NCBI RefSeq assembly: GCF_016625195.1
Contig: NZ_JACVUP010000019.1
Coordinates: 1 to 64,000 of the forward strand
DNA: 64,000 nt
Reading direction: 5' to 3'
DNA from: Erwinia sp. S63
GTDB taxonomy: Bacteria > Pseudomonadota > Gammaproteobacteria > Enterobacterales > Enterobacteriaceae
Position 1 is the first letter of the stretch. The number at the start of each line of letters is the position of its first letter. Below are positions 25,356 to 34,628 of the stretch, piece after piece. The notes under the pieces are model-generated. The model was not told the origin of the DNA, ran no database searches, and saw only the letters and a list, made by a program, of their open reading frames with translations. Position numbers and translations under genes: made by a program.

Positions 25356-25418
25356 TGTGTTCGGCTTTATGCTGTCTGACTTATCCTTCCCGGGTTAGTA
25401 AACCAGAAGGAAGTTAAG

Positions 25419-25832
25419 ATGAAATGGCAGCATTATTTACTGGGTGGCTCGTTGAGTGTGATGAGTGCGACCGGCTTTGCCGCAGAAATGAAAAATCCGC
25501 TCAGCGTGCACGTGCTGAATCTCCAGACCGGCGTGCCGACGGCAGGGATCGAGGTCGAGCTGGACAGAAAGCAGGGGGAGGAATGGATCAGGTTAAGTCA
25601 GGGAACCACTGACGGACAGGGGCGCATCACGGCGCTCTACCCATCGGATCAGAAGGCACAGACAGGCGTATACCGCGTGATTTTCAAAACCGGTGACTTT
25701 TACAAAAAGAACGCTCAGCCAACCTTCTTCCCGGAGATCCCGGTGATGTTCAGCGTGACCAGTACCGATCAGCACTATCACATTCCGCTGCTTCTCAGTC
25801 AGTACGGATACTCAACCTATCGCGGTAACTGA
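25419..25832 (+). CDS. secreted 5-hydroxyisourate hydrolase (transthyretin-like)
   Basis: A 137-residue protein with a signal peptide (cleavage after FAA, residue ~22) followed by a transthyretin-like domain: NPLSVHVLNLQTGVPTAGI, GRITALYP, YRVIFKTGDFY, FFPEIPVMF, HYHIPLLLSQYGYSTYRG. These are the hallmarks of HIU hydrolases, which open 5-hydroxyisourate during uric acid breakdown, and the histidines in LSVHVLN and HYHIPLLL are the expected active-site residues. The family's C-terminus is normally YRGS; here it is YRGN, a one-residue departure. It would act in the periplasm. No other urate pathway gene is in the window. Confidence 0.88.
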   Translation: MKWQHYLLGGSLSVMSATGFAAEMKNPLSVHVLNLQTGVPTAGIEVELDRKQGEEWIRLSQGTTDGQGRITALYPSDQKAQTGVYRVIFKTGDFYKKNAQPTFFPEIPVMFSVTSTDQHYHIPLLLSQYGYSTYRGN

Positions 25833-25918
25833 GGGCGGATTGCGGATTTTCGCACAGAGCCAGGGAGGAATTGCCGCTGCCGGCGGCATAGCCTGCCGCG
25901 CGCAGCGGCTTACCACTC

Positions 25919-25945
25919 AAAAAAAACCGGCGGCCAGCCGGTTTT
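25919..25945 (-). terminator. intrinsic terminator of the CsbD gene
   Basis: AAAACCGGC (25923-25931), loop GGCCA, GCCGGTTTT (25937-25945). On the minus strand the stem is followed by eight Ts, ending the csbD-like transcript just after its stop; the right-hand Ts could also stop plus-strand transcription of the hydrolase gene. Confidence 0.85.
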
Positions 25946-25962
25946 CCCAGTGCGTCTGATAT

Positions 25963-26172
25963 CTACCATTTGTACTGGTTGGAGTCTTCCCATTCTTTAA
26001 GTTCTTTTTCGGCCTGATCCTTGCCGTAGCCATAGCGCTCCTGAATGCGGCCGACCAGCTGGTCGCGCTTTCCTTCCGCCACGTCCACATCGTCATCGGT
26101 GAGCTTGCCCCACTGCTCCTTCACTTTGCCTTTGAACTGCTTCCAGTTTCCGCTGATACGATCTTCGTTCAT
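25963..26172 (-). CDS. CsbD/YjbJ-family stress protein
   Basis: This 69-residue hydrophilic protein matches the CsbD family from end to end: MNEDRISGNWKQFKGKVKEQ, KLTDDDVDVAEGKRDQLVGRI, QERYGYGKDQAEKELKEWE. Members (E. coli YjbJ) are abundant general-stress proteins of unknown mechanism. The ATG has GAGGA upstream. An AAGTATGG element (minus strand CCATACTT) at 26237-26244 resembles a sigma-S -10 box, fitting stationary-phase or osmotic induction. Confidence 0.9.
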   Translation of the reverse strand: MNEDRISGNWKQFKGKVKEQWGKLTDDDVDVAEGKRDQLVGRIQERYGYGKDQAEKELKEWEDSNQYKW

Positions 26173-26236
26173 GCCGGTGTCCTCAGTTGACTGACGGGCT
26201 GCTGCGGACCCTCCGCATGCAGTGCTTTACACTGAA

Positions 26237-26244
26237 AAGTATGG
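26237..26244 (-). promoter_or_regulatory. putative sigma-S-type -10 element for csbD
   Basis: CCATACTT on the minus strand, about 65-70 bases upstream of the CsbD start, close to the CTATACTT extended -10 favoured by RpoS. Single-site match only. Confidence 0.4.
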
Positions 26245-26435
26245 TTCACACAGGTAAATTTTCCTGCACAACGTCACGTTTACGGATTTTTCCTGATGCC
26301 CCGACACTGACGGGCTGACTCCGTCCTCTGTGTGCCGAAATCACAGGGCAGTAAGGGCGCTCGGCTTAAGGATGCTGTGTGCGGTAAGGGTCTGCTATAT
26401 TGCTCTTCTTTCAGGAAATTAAGGTTCTTTATCCC

Positions 26436-27104
26436 ATGCTCAGCCAGCCCGAATGGATCCCGGCAGTAATCAGAACTCATCCCGTTATGAGGTGGTTCAT
26501 CAGCAGCGCCATACTGGTCATAGCGTCTGTGAGTCTGACCTGGTACGCGCTGAACGCCACCACGCTGGGTGAAAAGGAGGGGCGGATCGCGGGACTGACT
26601 TTGCAGAATTCGCTTCTGCATGAGGAGCTGCGTGCCGTGCAGAATCGCTACGACGCCGCACAGGCCAGCCGTGAAGACACCATCAGCAAACGCTCCGGCG
26701 AGCTGTCCGCCGCTTACCGGGAGAGCATGAAGAGCCTCGGAGAGCGGTATGACCAGCTCCTGCAGGAAAATGCGGACCTGAAAAGCACGCTCAGCGCGCT
26801 GAACAGCGGGGAGCGGCGACAGGCCGCAGAGCGGAAAGCGGCGAGGCTCAGCGAACTGAGTGCCGAACGGGATCTGATTAACCGAAAGATGACGGAGGCT
26901 CAGCAGCTGCTCTATAAGACCAGCGCCAGCGCGGGCTACGACAGGGCGTCATGTACCAGGGAAAAGCAGAATTTCTATTCGAATGTCTGTGAGCATGCTG
27001 CAAAGGAGGAAGCGCAGGTCCGGGCCCTGCAGGAGAAAGTCAGTCTGCTGGAAAGGCAGGGGGAAATCCTGAGCAATCAGATGACAGCTCTTGAAGCAAG
27101 TTAA
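26436..27104 (+). CDS. membrane-anchored coiled-coil protein, unknown
   Basis: A 222-residue protein with one transmembrane segment near the N-terminus (WFISSAILVIASVSLTWYAL, about 20-39) followed by ~180 residues of long amphipathic helix rich in E, R, L and A (LQNSLLHEELRAVQNRYDAA, EEAQVRALQEKVSLLERQGE), predicting a coiled coil in the periplasm. Three cysteines (SCTREKQNFYSNVCEH region) might form a disulfide. The family is not recognised. ATG 26436 is preferred over an in-frame TTG at 26400, although both have purine-rich upstream sequence. Confidence 0.7.
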   Translation: MLSQPEWIPAVIRTHPVMRWFISSAILVIASVSLTWYALNATTLGEKEGRIAGLTLQNSLLHEELRAVQNRYDAAQASREDTISKRSGELSAAYRESMKSLGERYDQLLQENADLKSTLSALNSGERRQAAERKAARLSELSAERDLINRKMTEAQQLLYKTSASAGYDRASCTREKQNFYSNVCEHAAKEEAQVRALQEKVSLLERQGEILSNQMTALEAS

Positions 27105-27280
27105 TGGCGCCCGGTAATAGCGGCAGAATTCAGCGGAGCAATAACAGAATTTCTCCGGCTGATACAGGTCAGGCCGGCTGCGCAGGCAGAGCACTGATCG
27201 GTAATCACTGTCCTGAGCCGGAGCCCCTTGCCTGAATCCACGCCTCTGTGTTTAGCAGAAAATACGAGACCAAGGGCGGG

Positions 27281-28510
27281 TCAGGTTTCTTCTCCGGACA
27301 GAGATTGCGGCGCAGCTGTCGCCAGCAGTGAGGCTCGCTGTCCTGCAAGCCATATAATGAGCGCAAGCACGGCCAGCGCGGCCATCGCAGCAAACGCGGC
27401 GGAGTAGGAGTAGTGTGAAATCAGGGTGCCCGTCATGGCCGGACTCAGGGCGGCGCCGGCTCCCTGCATCAGCAGGATAAAGCTCTGGCCGGCGTTGGTG
27501 TGCCCTTTACCGTCAAGCACCCTGACCACAAAGCCCGGTACGGCAACTCCGAGAAGACCTGCCGCCATTCCGTCCAGTATCTGGATCGCGGGCATGAACG
27601 CGATGCCGTCGCCGAGGGAGGCCACGGCAGCCCGCACGGGCAGGATACACAGGGCCGCGGTGATGAGGGTAAGGTAGCCCGTGCGCTGCGCCCGGCGCGC
27701 GGCGTACAGCGCGACCGGGATCATCACGGCCTGCGAAATAATCACGGTGGCCGCGGCAAACACGCCCGGATTTATTCCCGCCTCCGGTGAAGCCGCCACC
27801 CGGACGCTCAGCATGGGCAGAAGGGCCGCGTTACCCAGATGAAACAGCAGAACCGTAATGCCGCCGATGAGCAGCGCGGGCTCGTGAAGGAGCACAGACA
27901 GGCGCGGAAGGGCAGCGTGGCCGGCGTCCGCATTCAGCCCGCGGGCAAGCCGGTTATCAATGTCGCGCTCGCGGATCCCCATCACAAAGACCGTGGCCAG
28001 CAGGGCCATCACCGTCATCAGCACAAAAACGGCCCCGGTTCCCCAGTACCAGACAGAGGCGCCTGCCACCGCGGCCGCCGTCATGTTACCCGCATGGTTA
28101 AACGCTTCGTTTCTTCCCGTCTGATGACCAAACTTTTCGGGCCCCGTCAGGCCCAGCGTCATGGCGGTCATCAGGGGAGCAATGAACGCGGCCGCCAGCC
28201 CGGTCATGACCTGAGAGACCACCGTTACGGCGGGACCGGGAAAATACCAGAGCATGAGGGTTGCCAGAATAATGGTCAGGGTGCCGGTGACCAGCATCAG
28301 CCGCTTGTTTCTGACCGCGTCGGCCGCGATGCCTGCCGGTAAGGTGACAAGCAGGCTGGCCACGCCTGCTGAGGTCATCACCCAGCCGATGGACTCCGGC
28401 TTCCAGTGATGCTCCGTCATAAAGATCCCCAGAAACGGCCCCAGGCCGTCCCTGACGTCTGCCATAAAAAAGTTGACCAGGCAGAGAGCCTGAAGCGAGC
28501 GCAGTGACAT
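27281..28510 (-). CDS. MFS transporter
   Basis: A 409-residue major facilitator superfamily protein with about twelve hydrophobic spans. It has the A-like loop motif DAVRNKRLMLVTG between spans 2 and 3 and GIFMTEHHWKPESIGWVMTS near span 1, typical of small-molecule or drug exporters. The ATG at 28510 is preceded by GGGGAAATT. It sits alone, 190 bp downstream of the DUF1275 gene on the same strand. The substrate cannot be inferred. Confidence 0.88.
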   Translation of the reverse strand: MSLRSLQALCLVNFFMADVRDGLGPFLGIFMTEHHWKPESIGWVMTSAGVASLLVTLPAGIAADAVRNKRLMLVTGTLTIILATLMLWYFPGPAVTVVSQVMTGLAAAFIAPLMTAMTLGLTGPEKFGHQTGRNEAFNHAGNMTAAAVAGASVWYWGTGAVFVLMTVMALLATVFVMGIRERDIDNRLARGLNADAGHAALPRLSVLLHEPALLIGGITVLLFHLGNAALLPMLSVRVAASPEAGINPGVFAAATVIISQAVMIPVALYAARRAQRTGYLTLITAALCILPVRAAVASLGDGIAFMPAIQILDGMAAGLLGVAVPGFVVRVLDGKGHTNAGQSFILLMQGAGAALSPAMTGTLISHYSYSAAFAAMAALAVLALIIWLAGQRASLLATAAPQSLSGEET

Positions 28511-28699
28511 AATTTCCCCGGAAAGATAAGCGAGCAGACTTAAAGATGGCAGATAAAAGGACGTTCAGCAGGTGCCCGCGCGATCCATCATACTGACGGC
28601 TGCTTATCACTCGCTGGCCGCCGGCCGGAACGGCCCGTGGATCCAGCGGTCAGGGTGCTTTCATCTGCACGTGACCGCCGTCGCTGAAGGTACCGGCCG

Positions 28700-29431
28700 C
28701 TACCGGAATCGCCTGCCGGTCAGATGCAGCGCGCGGGCGATGCCCCCGAGCGCGATGAGGATGAGCAGGCCGGCCAGCCCCGCCATGGCGCTGAAGCCAA
28801 ACCGGATGAAGAGAAAATAGCCGGCCACGCACCCCGACAGGAACGAGACGATGGTCACGAGGTGCGTGCCGAGCAGCGCCCGGTGCGCGGGCGCATCGGC
28901 CGCCTCGCGCCGGCTCACCGACGCCCGGAGCCAGGAGCCCAGCGCCATACCGGCATCGGTCAGGGTTCCGGTCACGTGCGTTGACCTGACCCGCCCGCCG
29001 GAAAGCTGCGTGGAGGTGGCGTTATGCAGGCCCATCAGCAGTGCGAGCGTGACCAGCACCTCGCCATTGTTGCGGACGCTGTACCAGCGGATTTCAACCA
29101 GCGAGGTGGCCAGCAGCAGCGCGCCCTCACACAGCAGTACCAGGCAGAATACCGTGCGCACGTTACGCCGCAGCCCGAAGGCCACGGCGAGACGCGCCAG
29201 CGTGGCACCCGTCACGAAGGCCAGGATCAGCACCGCCAGAAAAAGCAGGCCCTGCAAATCATAGCTGCCCGCCTCTGCGGACAGCTGGGAGGTATTACCC
29301 GTCATGTGGGAAGGGAAGAAGCCAAACGCGCCGAAGGCCATGGCGTTGAGGACGCCCGCCGTGGTGGCAAGCGTGAGGGCGAGCAGGCGATCCTCGCCGT
29401 GAGTGCGGTATTTTTTTTTCCTGAGGAGCAT
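28700..29431 (-). CDS. DUF1275 (YoaK-like) membrane protein
   Basis: A 243-residue membrane protein with six or more spans and the family's typical GVLNAMAFGAFGFFPSHMTGN motif near the N-terminus and a MGLHNATSTQLSGGRVRSTHVTGT stretch in the middle. DUF1275 proteins are common on enterobacterial chromosomes and plasmids and have no established function. It is separated from the following MFS gene by ~190 bp with no strong terminator in view. Confidence 0.85.
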   Translation of the reverse strand: MLLRKKKYRTHGEDRLLALTLATTAGVLNAMAFGAFGFFPSHMTGNTSQLSAEAGSYDLQGLLFLAVLILAFVTGATLARLAVAFGLRRNVRTVFCLVLLCEGALLLATSLVEIRWYSVRNNGEVLVTLALLMGLHNATSTQLSGGRVRSTHVTGTLTDAGMALGSWLRASVSRREAADAPAHRALLGTHLVTIVSFLSGCVAGYFLFIRFGFSAMAGLAGLLILIALGGIARALHLTGRRFR

Positions 29432-29553
29432 ACGATCAGATCCGGATGATAAACGGAGCTTTATTATGGATAATCACGCGCCGTCAGCAATCAGAACGTT
29501 ACCCGCTTCACCGGAAATTTTCCCGCCGGGCGTCCCCCTGATATCTTTCCTGC

Positions 29554-29814
29554 CTAGATCACGGGCAGCAGCACGCCCAGCATCCATACGCTGATCAGTC
29601 CGGTGGCCAGCGTGACGAATAGCAGGGGCAGCGGGGAATGCGCAGGCGGCTGATGACGAAACCAGTATTCCCGGCTCCTGAGCTTTGCGCGCCGGCGCCG
29701 CCAGTTTATCGCGGAGCAGACAAGATTCACCCAGAGATAAAGATTCACCACCGCGAGCCCGGCCATCAGCAGCAGGTCCGGCAGCGTCACAAAATCCCGC
29801 CAGTCCGCTATCAC
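29554..29814 (-). CDS. small membrane protein coupled to recombinase
   Basis: An 86-residue protein with two predicted spans (LLLMAGLAVVNLYLWVNLV and LPLLFVTLATGLISVWMLGV) separated by a basic loop (WRRRRAKLRSREYWFRHQ). The chosen GTG at 29814 overlaps the recombinase stop (GTGA) and has a G-rich ribosome site five bases upstream, indicating translational coupling. A longer open frame to 29919 only shadows the recombinase. Not recognised; the overlap with a recombinase gene is the best hint that it is real. Confidence 0.6.
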   Translation of the reverse strand: MIADWRDFVTLPDLLLMAGLAVVNLYLWVNLVCSAINWRRRRAKLRSREYWFRHQPPAHSPLPLLFVTLATGLISVWMLGVLLPVI

Positions 29815-30653
29815 AGGCACCCCCCGGGCAGCAGCAGTGAGCGTGCCTCTAACGGATCCATCGAGAACCGCACGCCGAGCTGGCGGGTCACGTCCAGCGC
29901 AAACACCCGCGTGTACCACTCGGTGGACTTCGCGTCCTTGTGCCCCATCAGCGTCTGGATCACCTTCTGCGGCACCTGGTGCTGCACCAGGTGCATCGCA
30001 AACGAGTCCCGGAACGTTTTGGGCGTCACCGGCCGGATGGAGAAGGTGACACCGTCACGCCCGGCGGCCGCGACCGCCTGTGAGATCCAGCTGCGCGCGG
30101 TGTCCTCGCTCCTGATGTCCCACAGCCGGGCGCCCGCCGGCGGGCTCACCGTCGCAAACCACTCCCTCAGGCGCTGCACGAACCCCGGATCGGTGAGCGG
30201 CACCGCGCGCGGCGGGTTCTCCTGAATTTCCGCCTCTGCCTCCCGCTCCGCCTGCTGCTCCTCCTTCGTCGGGCGGCCGCGCCGGCGGCTGCGGTTTCTT
30301 GCGGCCTCTTCCAGCCTGCGCTGCTTGAGGGTGCGCAGCACCACGAAGGGTGACGACAGCGGGGCGCCGGTGAGCGGGTCGTCCAGCACGAAGTCCTCCC
30401 GGGCCAGCGGCAGAATTTCGTTAAGCCGCCCGCCGGTGTTCCACAGCGCGTCGATGAACAGCCGCTTGCGGAGATCAGTCACCTTTGCCAGCAGCACGGC
30501 CACCTCGGGCGCCAGCAGGTAGCGGGGCATGTCGGTGCCGTACGCGGCGGCGAGGTTGCGCAGCGCCACGGCGCTTTCATAGTCAAAGTAGCGCGCGGCG
30601 CCCGGATCGGCTGAAAAGTGACCGGTGACGCCGCTGCGTGAATTCTGCGTCAT
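29811..30653 (-). CDS. second ResD-like tyrosine recombinase, altered active site
   Basis: A 280-residue paralogue of the recombinase at 6735-7496 (shared PRYLLAPEVA, ALWNTGGRLNEIL, FAMHL, STEWYTRVFALDV). R76, K110, R215, H238 and Y247 line up with the catalytic set, but the HxxRH box reads KTFRD: the usual histidine is K212 and the following histidine is D216. A charged, arginine/glutamate-rich insert lies at about residues 115-145. The first eight codons overlap an 18-bp motif shared with the other recombinase's upstream site. It may retain activity, because some tyrosine recombinases tolerate lysine at this position, or it may bind DNA without cutting. Confidence 0.85.
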   Translation of the reverse strand: MTQNSRSGVTGHFSADPGAARYFDYESAVALRNLAAAYGTDMPRYLLAPEVAVLLAKVTDLRKRLFIDALWNTGGRLNEILPLAREDFVLDDPLTGAPLSSPFVVLRTLKQRRLEEAARNRSRRRGRPTKEEQQAEREAEAEIQENPPRAVPLTDPGFVQRLREWFATVSPPAGARLWDIRSEDTARSWISQAVAAAGRDGVTFSIRPVTPKTFRDSFAMHLVQHQVPQKVIQTLMGHKDAKSTEWYTRVFALDVTRQLGVRFSMDPLEARSLLLPGGCL

Positions 30654-30680
30654 TTCGCGGGGTAAAGTGCTCAGAATTTA
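30632..30680. repeat. second recombination-site-like motif
   Basis: CGCTGCGTGAATTCTGCG at 30632-30649 is identical to 7520-7537, and CTCAGAATT follows at the same distance within one base. The right arm is degenerate here (TTTAAATC replaces TCACGCAG). The motif overlaps the 5' end of the recombinase gene and has the same orientation as the first site. Confidence 0.65.
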
Positions 30681-32007
30681 AATCTCCGTCGTCGGGCGGG
30701 TGAGAACGTATTTTCCCCTGTCTGTCCAGCAAAAACCACGGGAATAAATCGATCCGCCCCGGATCCGGTTTCGATCCGTTTTCCGGCTATTCTCCCGTAT
30801 ACGGAGAATAACCTGGTCGGCCCGGAATAAAAAGCGGGGCGATCGGCGGCGTTTCCGGCGGAAAATGTACCGTAACTCACTGAGGATAAAGCGAACTTCA
30901 GCAAGAAGGGCCCGTCACGATCGTACCAGGCACTCTACCCTCCGTGCCTGGTGAGAACGGGATAATGCAAAATCACTCCGGAAGAGAGAGAAGGCTGACG
31001 TCAAAATGATCAGGCATCTTCCCGGTAGCAGAGGAGATGTTCCTGATCAGCTTCCGGTCCACGACGGAAGGCTGCTCCATGTTCCGGATCCGTTGTTATG
31101 CCGTAAAATTTTCATTAATGGTAATCATAATATGTATCCCAGTAAGCCGGACCTGAAGTGATTTTTAACCTGCTCAATATCATTCTGAATAAAAGTAACG
31201 TATTTTCCTCAATTTTCCGGCTGCACCGTAGCCGTAAAAAATTCAGGTAGATATTATTTTTTGTTCCGAAAGCTGGGGGGCATTTCAGAAATGCGCGTAA
31301 AGAAAACCTGATACGCTGAGCAATGTTAAATAACGCACGTATGATATTAACGACGGTAAAACACGGCCGGCTTTTTAGGGTGATTGTAAAATTTGTTCAC
31401 CTAATCTGTCAGGGGCATTGTTTCCTTCGCACCTTCATTAAAGATAATATCTTTATTGCGAGGAACTTTTTCCCGCAGCAGGCATAAAAATAAGGTTATG
31501 TTATCCTCTGACTTTACTGGCAGTTTGTCTTATAACGGTATTCTTTAAATCATACGGCTGCATTCTTATTCCTTATTGAACTGAAAGAGTCAACCTGACA
31601 CAGACTTCGGGGCCGGAGCATATCAGCCAGCCTGCGTCTGACAAAAGATTCAGTCACAGATAGCGGTGTTTTTTCAGAAGCAAAAGTTCCTCATCCATCG
31701 GTATTTTGTAAGGTCGCTTTCGGCATACACTGAATGAAAGGATCCGCTTCAAACCGGTTAAAGCGATTGTTCATACCGTCGATAGACGGGGTCAGCATCG
31801 CCAGGAGGGCGCGCGCCCTGATTTCAGGAGCAGGGCGTGTCCGGTGGCAGGCGGGACGCGCGCGAAGTGCATTGATCGGATACTCCCGCGGCTCCTGACC
31901 TGGCCCATCAGGGCGTAATCGCTGTGATGCGCTTCCAGGTTACAAATGTTATGCCATTAAATGATGGAGTTCCGCCGGGAGCGCAGTAAATTTGCCCGGT
32001 TGCACGC
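30681..32007. other. gene-poor region, nothing recognised
   Basis: About 1.3 kb without a supportable gene. Short frames have no ribosome sites or family resemblance. Composition shifts to more A+T than the flanking genes. Confidence 0.5.
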
Positions 32008-32046
32008 AAAAAAAAGCACAGGCTGCCCTTGAGTTCAGTCCTGTGC
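32008..32046 (-). terminator. minus-strand terminator-like hairpin 1
   Basis: GCACAGG (32016-32022) pairs with CCTGTGC (32040-32046); on the minus strand it is followed by eight Ts (A-tract 32008-32015). First of five such hairpins in 1 kb. Confidence 0.65.
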
Positions 32047-32256
32047 GGAGAGTTCATAATAATCTTTTATAGTTCTTATTGGCCTGCAATGATGCGTCGG
32101 GTCACCAGAGCATGGGAGTCCATTGTGCCTGCATTAAAAACAAAATCATACTCACAAGCGCCGTGGTCAAAGCCGGAATAAACAGGTATCCCACTCAGCC
32201 CTCTGCAGACACAGCATCAGTTATTCACGCCGGTAATTAATGTAAACCATAGCAGT

Positions 32257-32293
32257 AAAAAAGCCCGCGCAGCGAGTGAGCTAAAGCGCGGGC
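32257..32293 (-). terminator. minus-strand terminator-like hairpin 2
   Basis: GCCCGCGC (32263-32270) pairs perfectly with GCGCGGGC (32286-32293), followed on the minus strand by six Ts. A nine-codon frame (MMVTNQKVR, 32309-32338) lies just upstream on the same strand. Confidence 0.75.
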
Positions 32294-32654
32294 AATCTTT
32301 GGGGGTAACTATCGAACCTTCTGGTTTGTTACCATCATGCACTTTCCAGCAACAAAAGTTGCGATCTGAGCCGCCTGGACGAAGAAAAAAACTGCTTACA
32401 AAAATGGAGCGGGCGTTGAACTGGAGTTTGTAACGTACATCATCACATCACTCATATTAAAGGGAATATTGAACGCTATTAACACAAACTGAATTCGTTA
32501 TATAACCCGAATTTAGTGTAATGGTCTGATTTTTAGCAATAATAATTAAGCTCGTATGTAAAGTCTTAACCCTGGGATCTTATTGTAAATATCAGAAATC
32601 TTTAAGACAGTAAATCCCGGTTAAACCTGAATACAGATGAGACAGTTTTTGGGT

Positions 32655-32685
32655 AAAAAAAAGCCCGGAGCAAGTAAGTCCGGGC
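32655..32685 (-). terminator. minus-strand terminator-like hairpin 3
   Basis: GCCCGGA (32663-32669) pairs with TCCGGGC (32679-32685) and is followed by eight Ts on the minus strand. Confidence 0.75.
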
Positions 32686-32749
32686 GGCATATTTAAATGC
32701 CTGATATAGCAATAGAATGTTGGTAATTCCGAGGAGAACCGGAACGCTC

Positions 32750-32791
32750 TTATGATAATGGTGGTTCCTGAATAGTCCAGTCGTTAGTCAT
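32750..32791 (-). other. 13-codon reading frame between two hairpins
   Basis: ATG at 32791 directly after the T-tract of hairpin 4, encoding MTNDWTIQEPPLS and a TAA stop, followed ~65 bases later by hairpin 3. No good ribosome site is visible, so translation is uncertain. Another MTN-starting mini-frame sits before a similar hairpin at 61.7 kb. Confidence 0.3.
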
Positions 32792-32815
32792 AAAAAAACC
32801 CGCGCAGAGGCGGGT
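32792..32815 (-). terminator. minus-strand terminator-like hairpin 4
   Basis: ACCCGC (32798-32803) pairs with GCGGGT (32810-32815), with seven Ts following on the minus strand. Confidence 0.7.
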
Positions 32816-32992
32816 AAAAAATTCGTTCAACTGGAAATTCTCTTTTCGTACGCATAACGCTTGCTGTGTGTATATGAATACGTCGCTATTATAGCAACAG
32901 AAGCTTGAACGTTTTGAAAAGTTCCATGATAAGAATTTACTGAACGGATTAGCCGATTTGGTGCCGTTTCAGAAGTGATAGTTTCGAAATGC

Positions 32993-33023
32993 AAAAAAGC
33001 CCGGCACTGATGGCGTCCGGGCT
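32993..33023 (-). terminator. minus-strand terminator-like hairpin 5
   Basis: AGCCCGG (32998-33004) pairs with CCGGGCT (33017-33023), followed by six Ts on the minus strand. An ATG at 33043 begins MTGTLCAA just before the stem, and the CCCTGTGTG string there recurs before the hairpin at 61.7 kb. Confidence 0.7.
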
Positions 33024-33049
33024 GCACACAGGGTGCCAGTCATGATCAA

Positions 33050-33928
33050 TCGGAGTATGCCGTTAATACAGGGAAGTAGAAGCGACATTTTGATATTAGG
33101 ATAAGCCCGTAAAAATTCCAGCGAAGCGGTAAAATCAGTGGCTCAAATCTTTAGGTCAGCCAGCTCACAAACACACGCGCTGGTAGCGCGGTTGCTGAAT
33201 TTTAATGGCGCATTGTCTGCAGATCCAGAGGGATGACTGCGTCAGCAGTATTCGCGCAATATCTATAGACAATACAACGCCGCGCAGCCCGGCCAGCTTC
33301 TCGCTATTAAGAGTCGGAACAAATCAGGATAGCGCTCGCGCATGAGCTGAACTGCACGTTCAGGAAGGCCTGCAGGCGGTTAATATTTGCTGGGCCAGCT
33401 GCGTCACCGTTCAGCCATGACCGTCGTACCGTCTGTACGATAGCTCTGAAGCAGTCGACGACTCTGTATGTTGAAAATACCAGAATCCTCAGCAGCGGCA
33501 TGGATTGTCATTCGCCCCAGATAACTCCCTGAATGCCTTAAGCCGGTTAACTGTGTCATCGTGAAATATTCCGGACAAAAAGTTGCCACATCAGGAACAT
33601 CATCAGGTGCCCCGAATCGGCCAGCTCAGTAGAGCCTCTGTGTGACCACTGCGCATGATTATACTTATCATGAAAACTCCAGGTTCTGCTGCCTGTCAAA
33701 TGTGGCAGCCTAAAAGAATCTATTTCAAATATTCATCGGATCGCACATTCTGAATGTCCTCTCCCATTACGGGGAAGAAGAATTTTCAATATCAGATTGA
33801 TTAACCCGATTTATTATCGATCCCGCCGAGCGGCTTTCCGCCACTTAGAAAATTTAGTCTGCTCCCTGTCAGTCGAAAAAGTATTTTTTCTCTCAATATG
33901 TGATTAAATCAGAAAATTGAAAGCGGGA
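33050..33928. other. gene-poor region, nothing recognised
   Basis: No supportable gene. Several short frames on both strands lack ribosome sites. Confidence 0.45.
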
Positions 33929-33998
33929 CGTGAAAAAAGTCAGTTTTACGCTAAAATTCATTTCCTGTTCTTGGAAATTCAGGTCATATCAGACGGCT

Positions 33999-34199
33999 AT
34001 GAACTATAACGACCTTCTTCCCCGGGAAATGGTAGGAAAATATTTCTCTGGCAGTTTATCACCTTATAAGAAACTCATGACGCAGGTTATCTCTGTAGAA
34101 CGTCACGGTGGAGGTATCCTTGTTACACACACTTTCAACGGCCACCTCAGGAAAACTGCCTTGTCTGTATTCCGGCTTCGCTTTCCTTTTATTTCCTAA
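33999..34199 (+). CDS. hypothetical small protein
   Basis: A 66-residue frame from ATG 33999 (MNYNDLLPREMVGKYFSGSL), inside a slightly longer frame that starts at 33930. It is basic near its C-terminus. No family, no strong ribosome site and no co-transcribed neighbour. Codon use is A+T-richer than the plasmid core. It may be spurious. Confidence 0.3.
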   Translation: MNYNDLLPREMVGKYFSGSLSPYKKLMTQVISVERHGGGILVTHTFNGHLRKTALSVFRLRFPFIS

Positions 34200-34628
34200 C
34201 CGTTTCTGCTCACGTGCTGTCACAGATATTCGATTTACACGACTGGGTGCTCCGATAAGCGTTGCGCTGTAGGCATCCTGTCAGCGTACGAAATCTCACA
34301 TTTTTGAGAAGAGAAACTGCTGAGGTATCCTGACATCAGAGAATATTAGGGACTCTCACCGGACAGTTCAGCGTTACCGTATCGCTGACGTAAACGAAAT
34401 TGGTTATTATGTCAGATAAACCCTTATCTTTCAGTTAATTGCTAATCATTAAAGTGTCCCGTGGGCAGGTTATGTCATCATCAGCGCATGAGGCAGCATG
34501 CCTTTGCCATCCGCGGTTCACTGGAATGACCACATCAGGCCCTGAGAGGATCTATCGGGGAATTTTAATTCAGACAGTTTCATTAACCTATACTTATTGT
34601 TAATTCCGGGATTCAGATGAGGGTACAG

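Noticed and set aside
30671..30904. 77-codon minus-strand frame after the second recombinase
   Set aside because: No ribosome site; the translation looks like random G+C-rich sequence and overlaps the recombinase site region.
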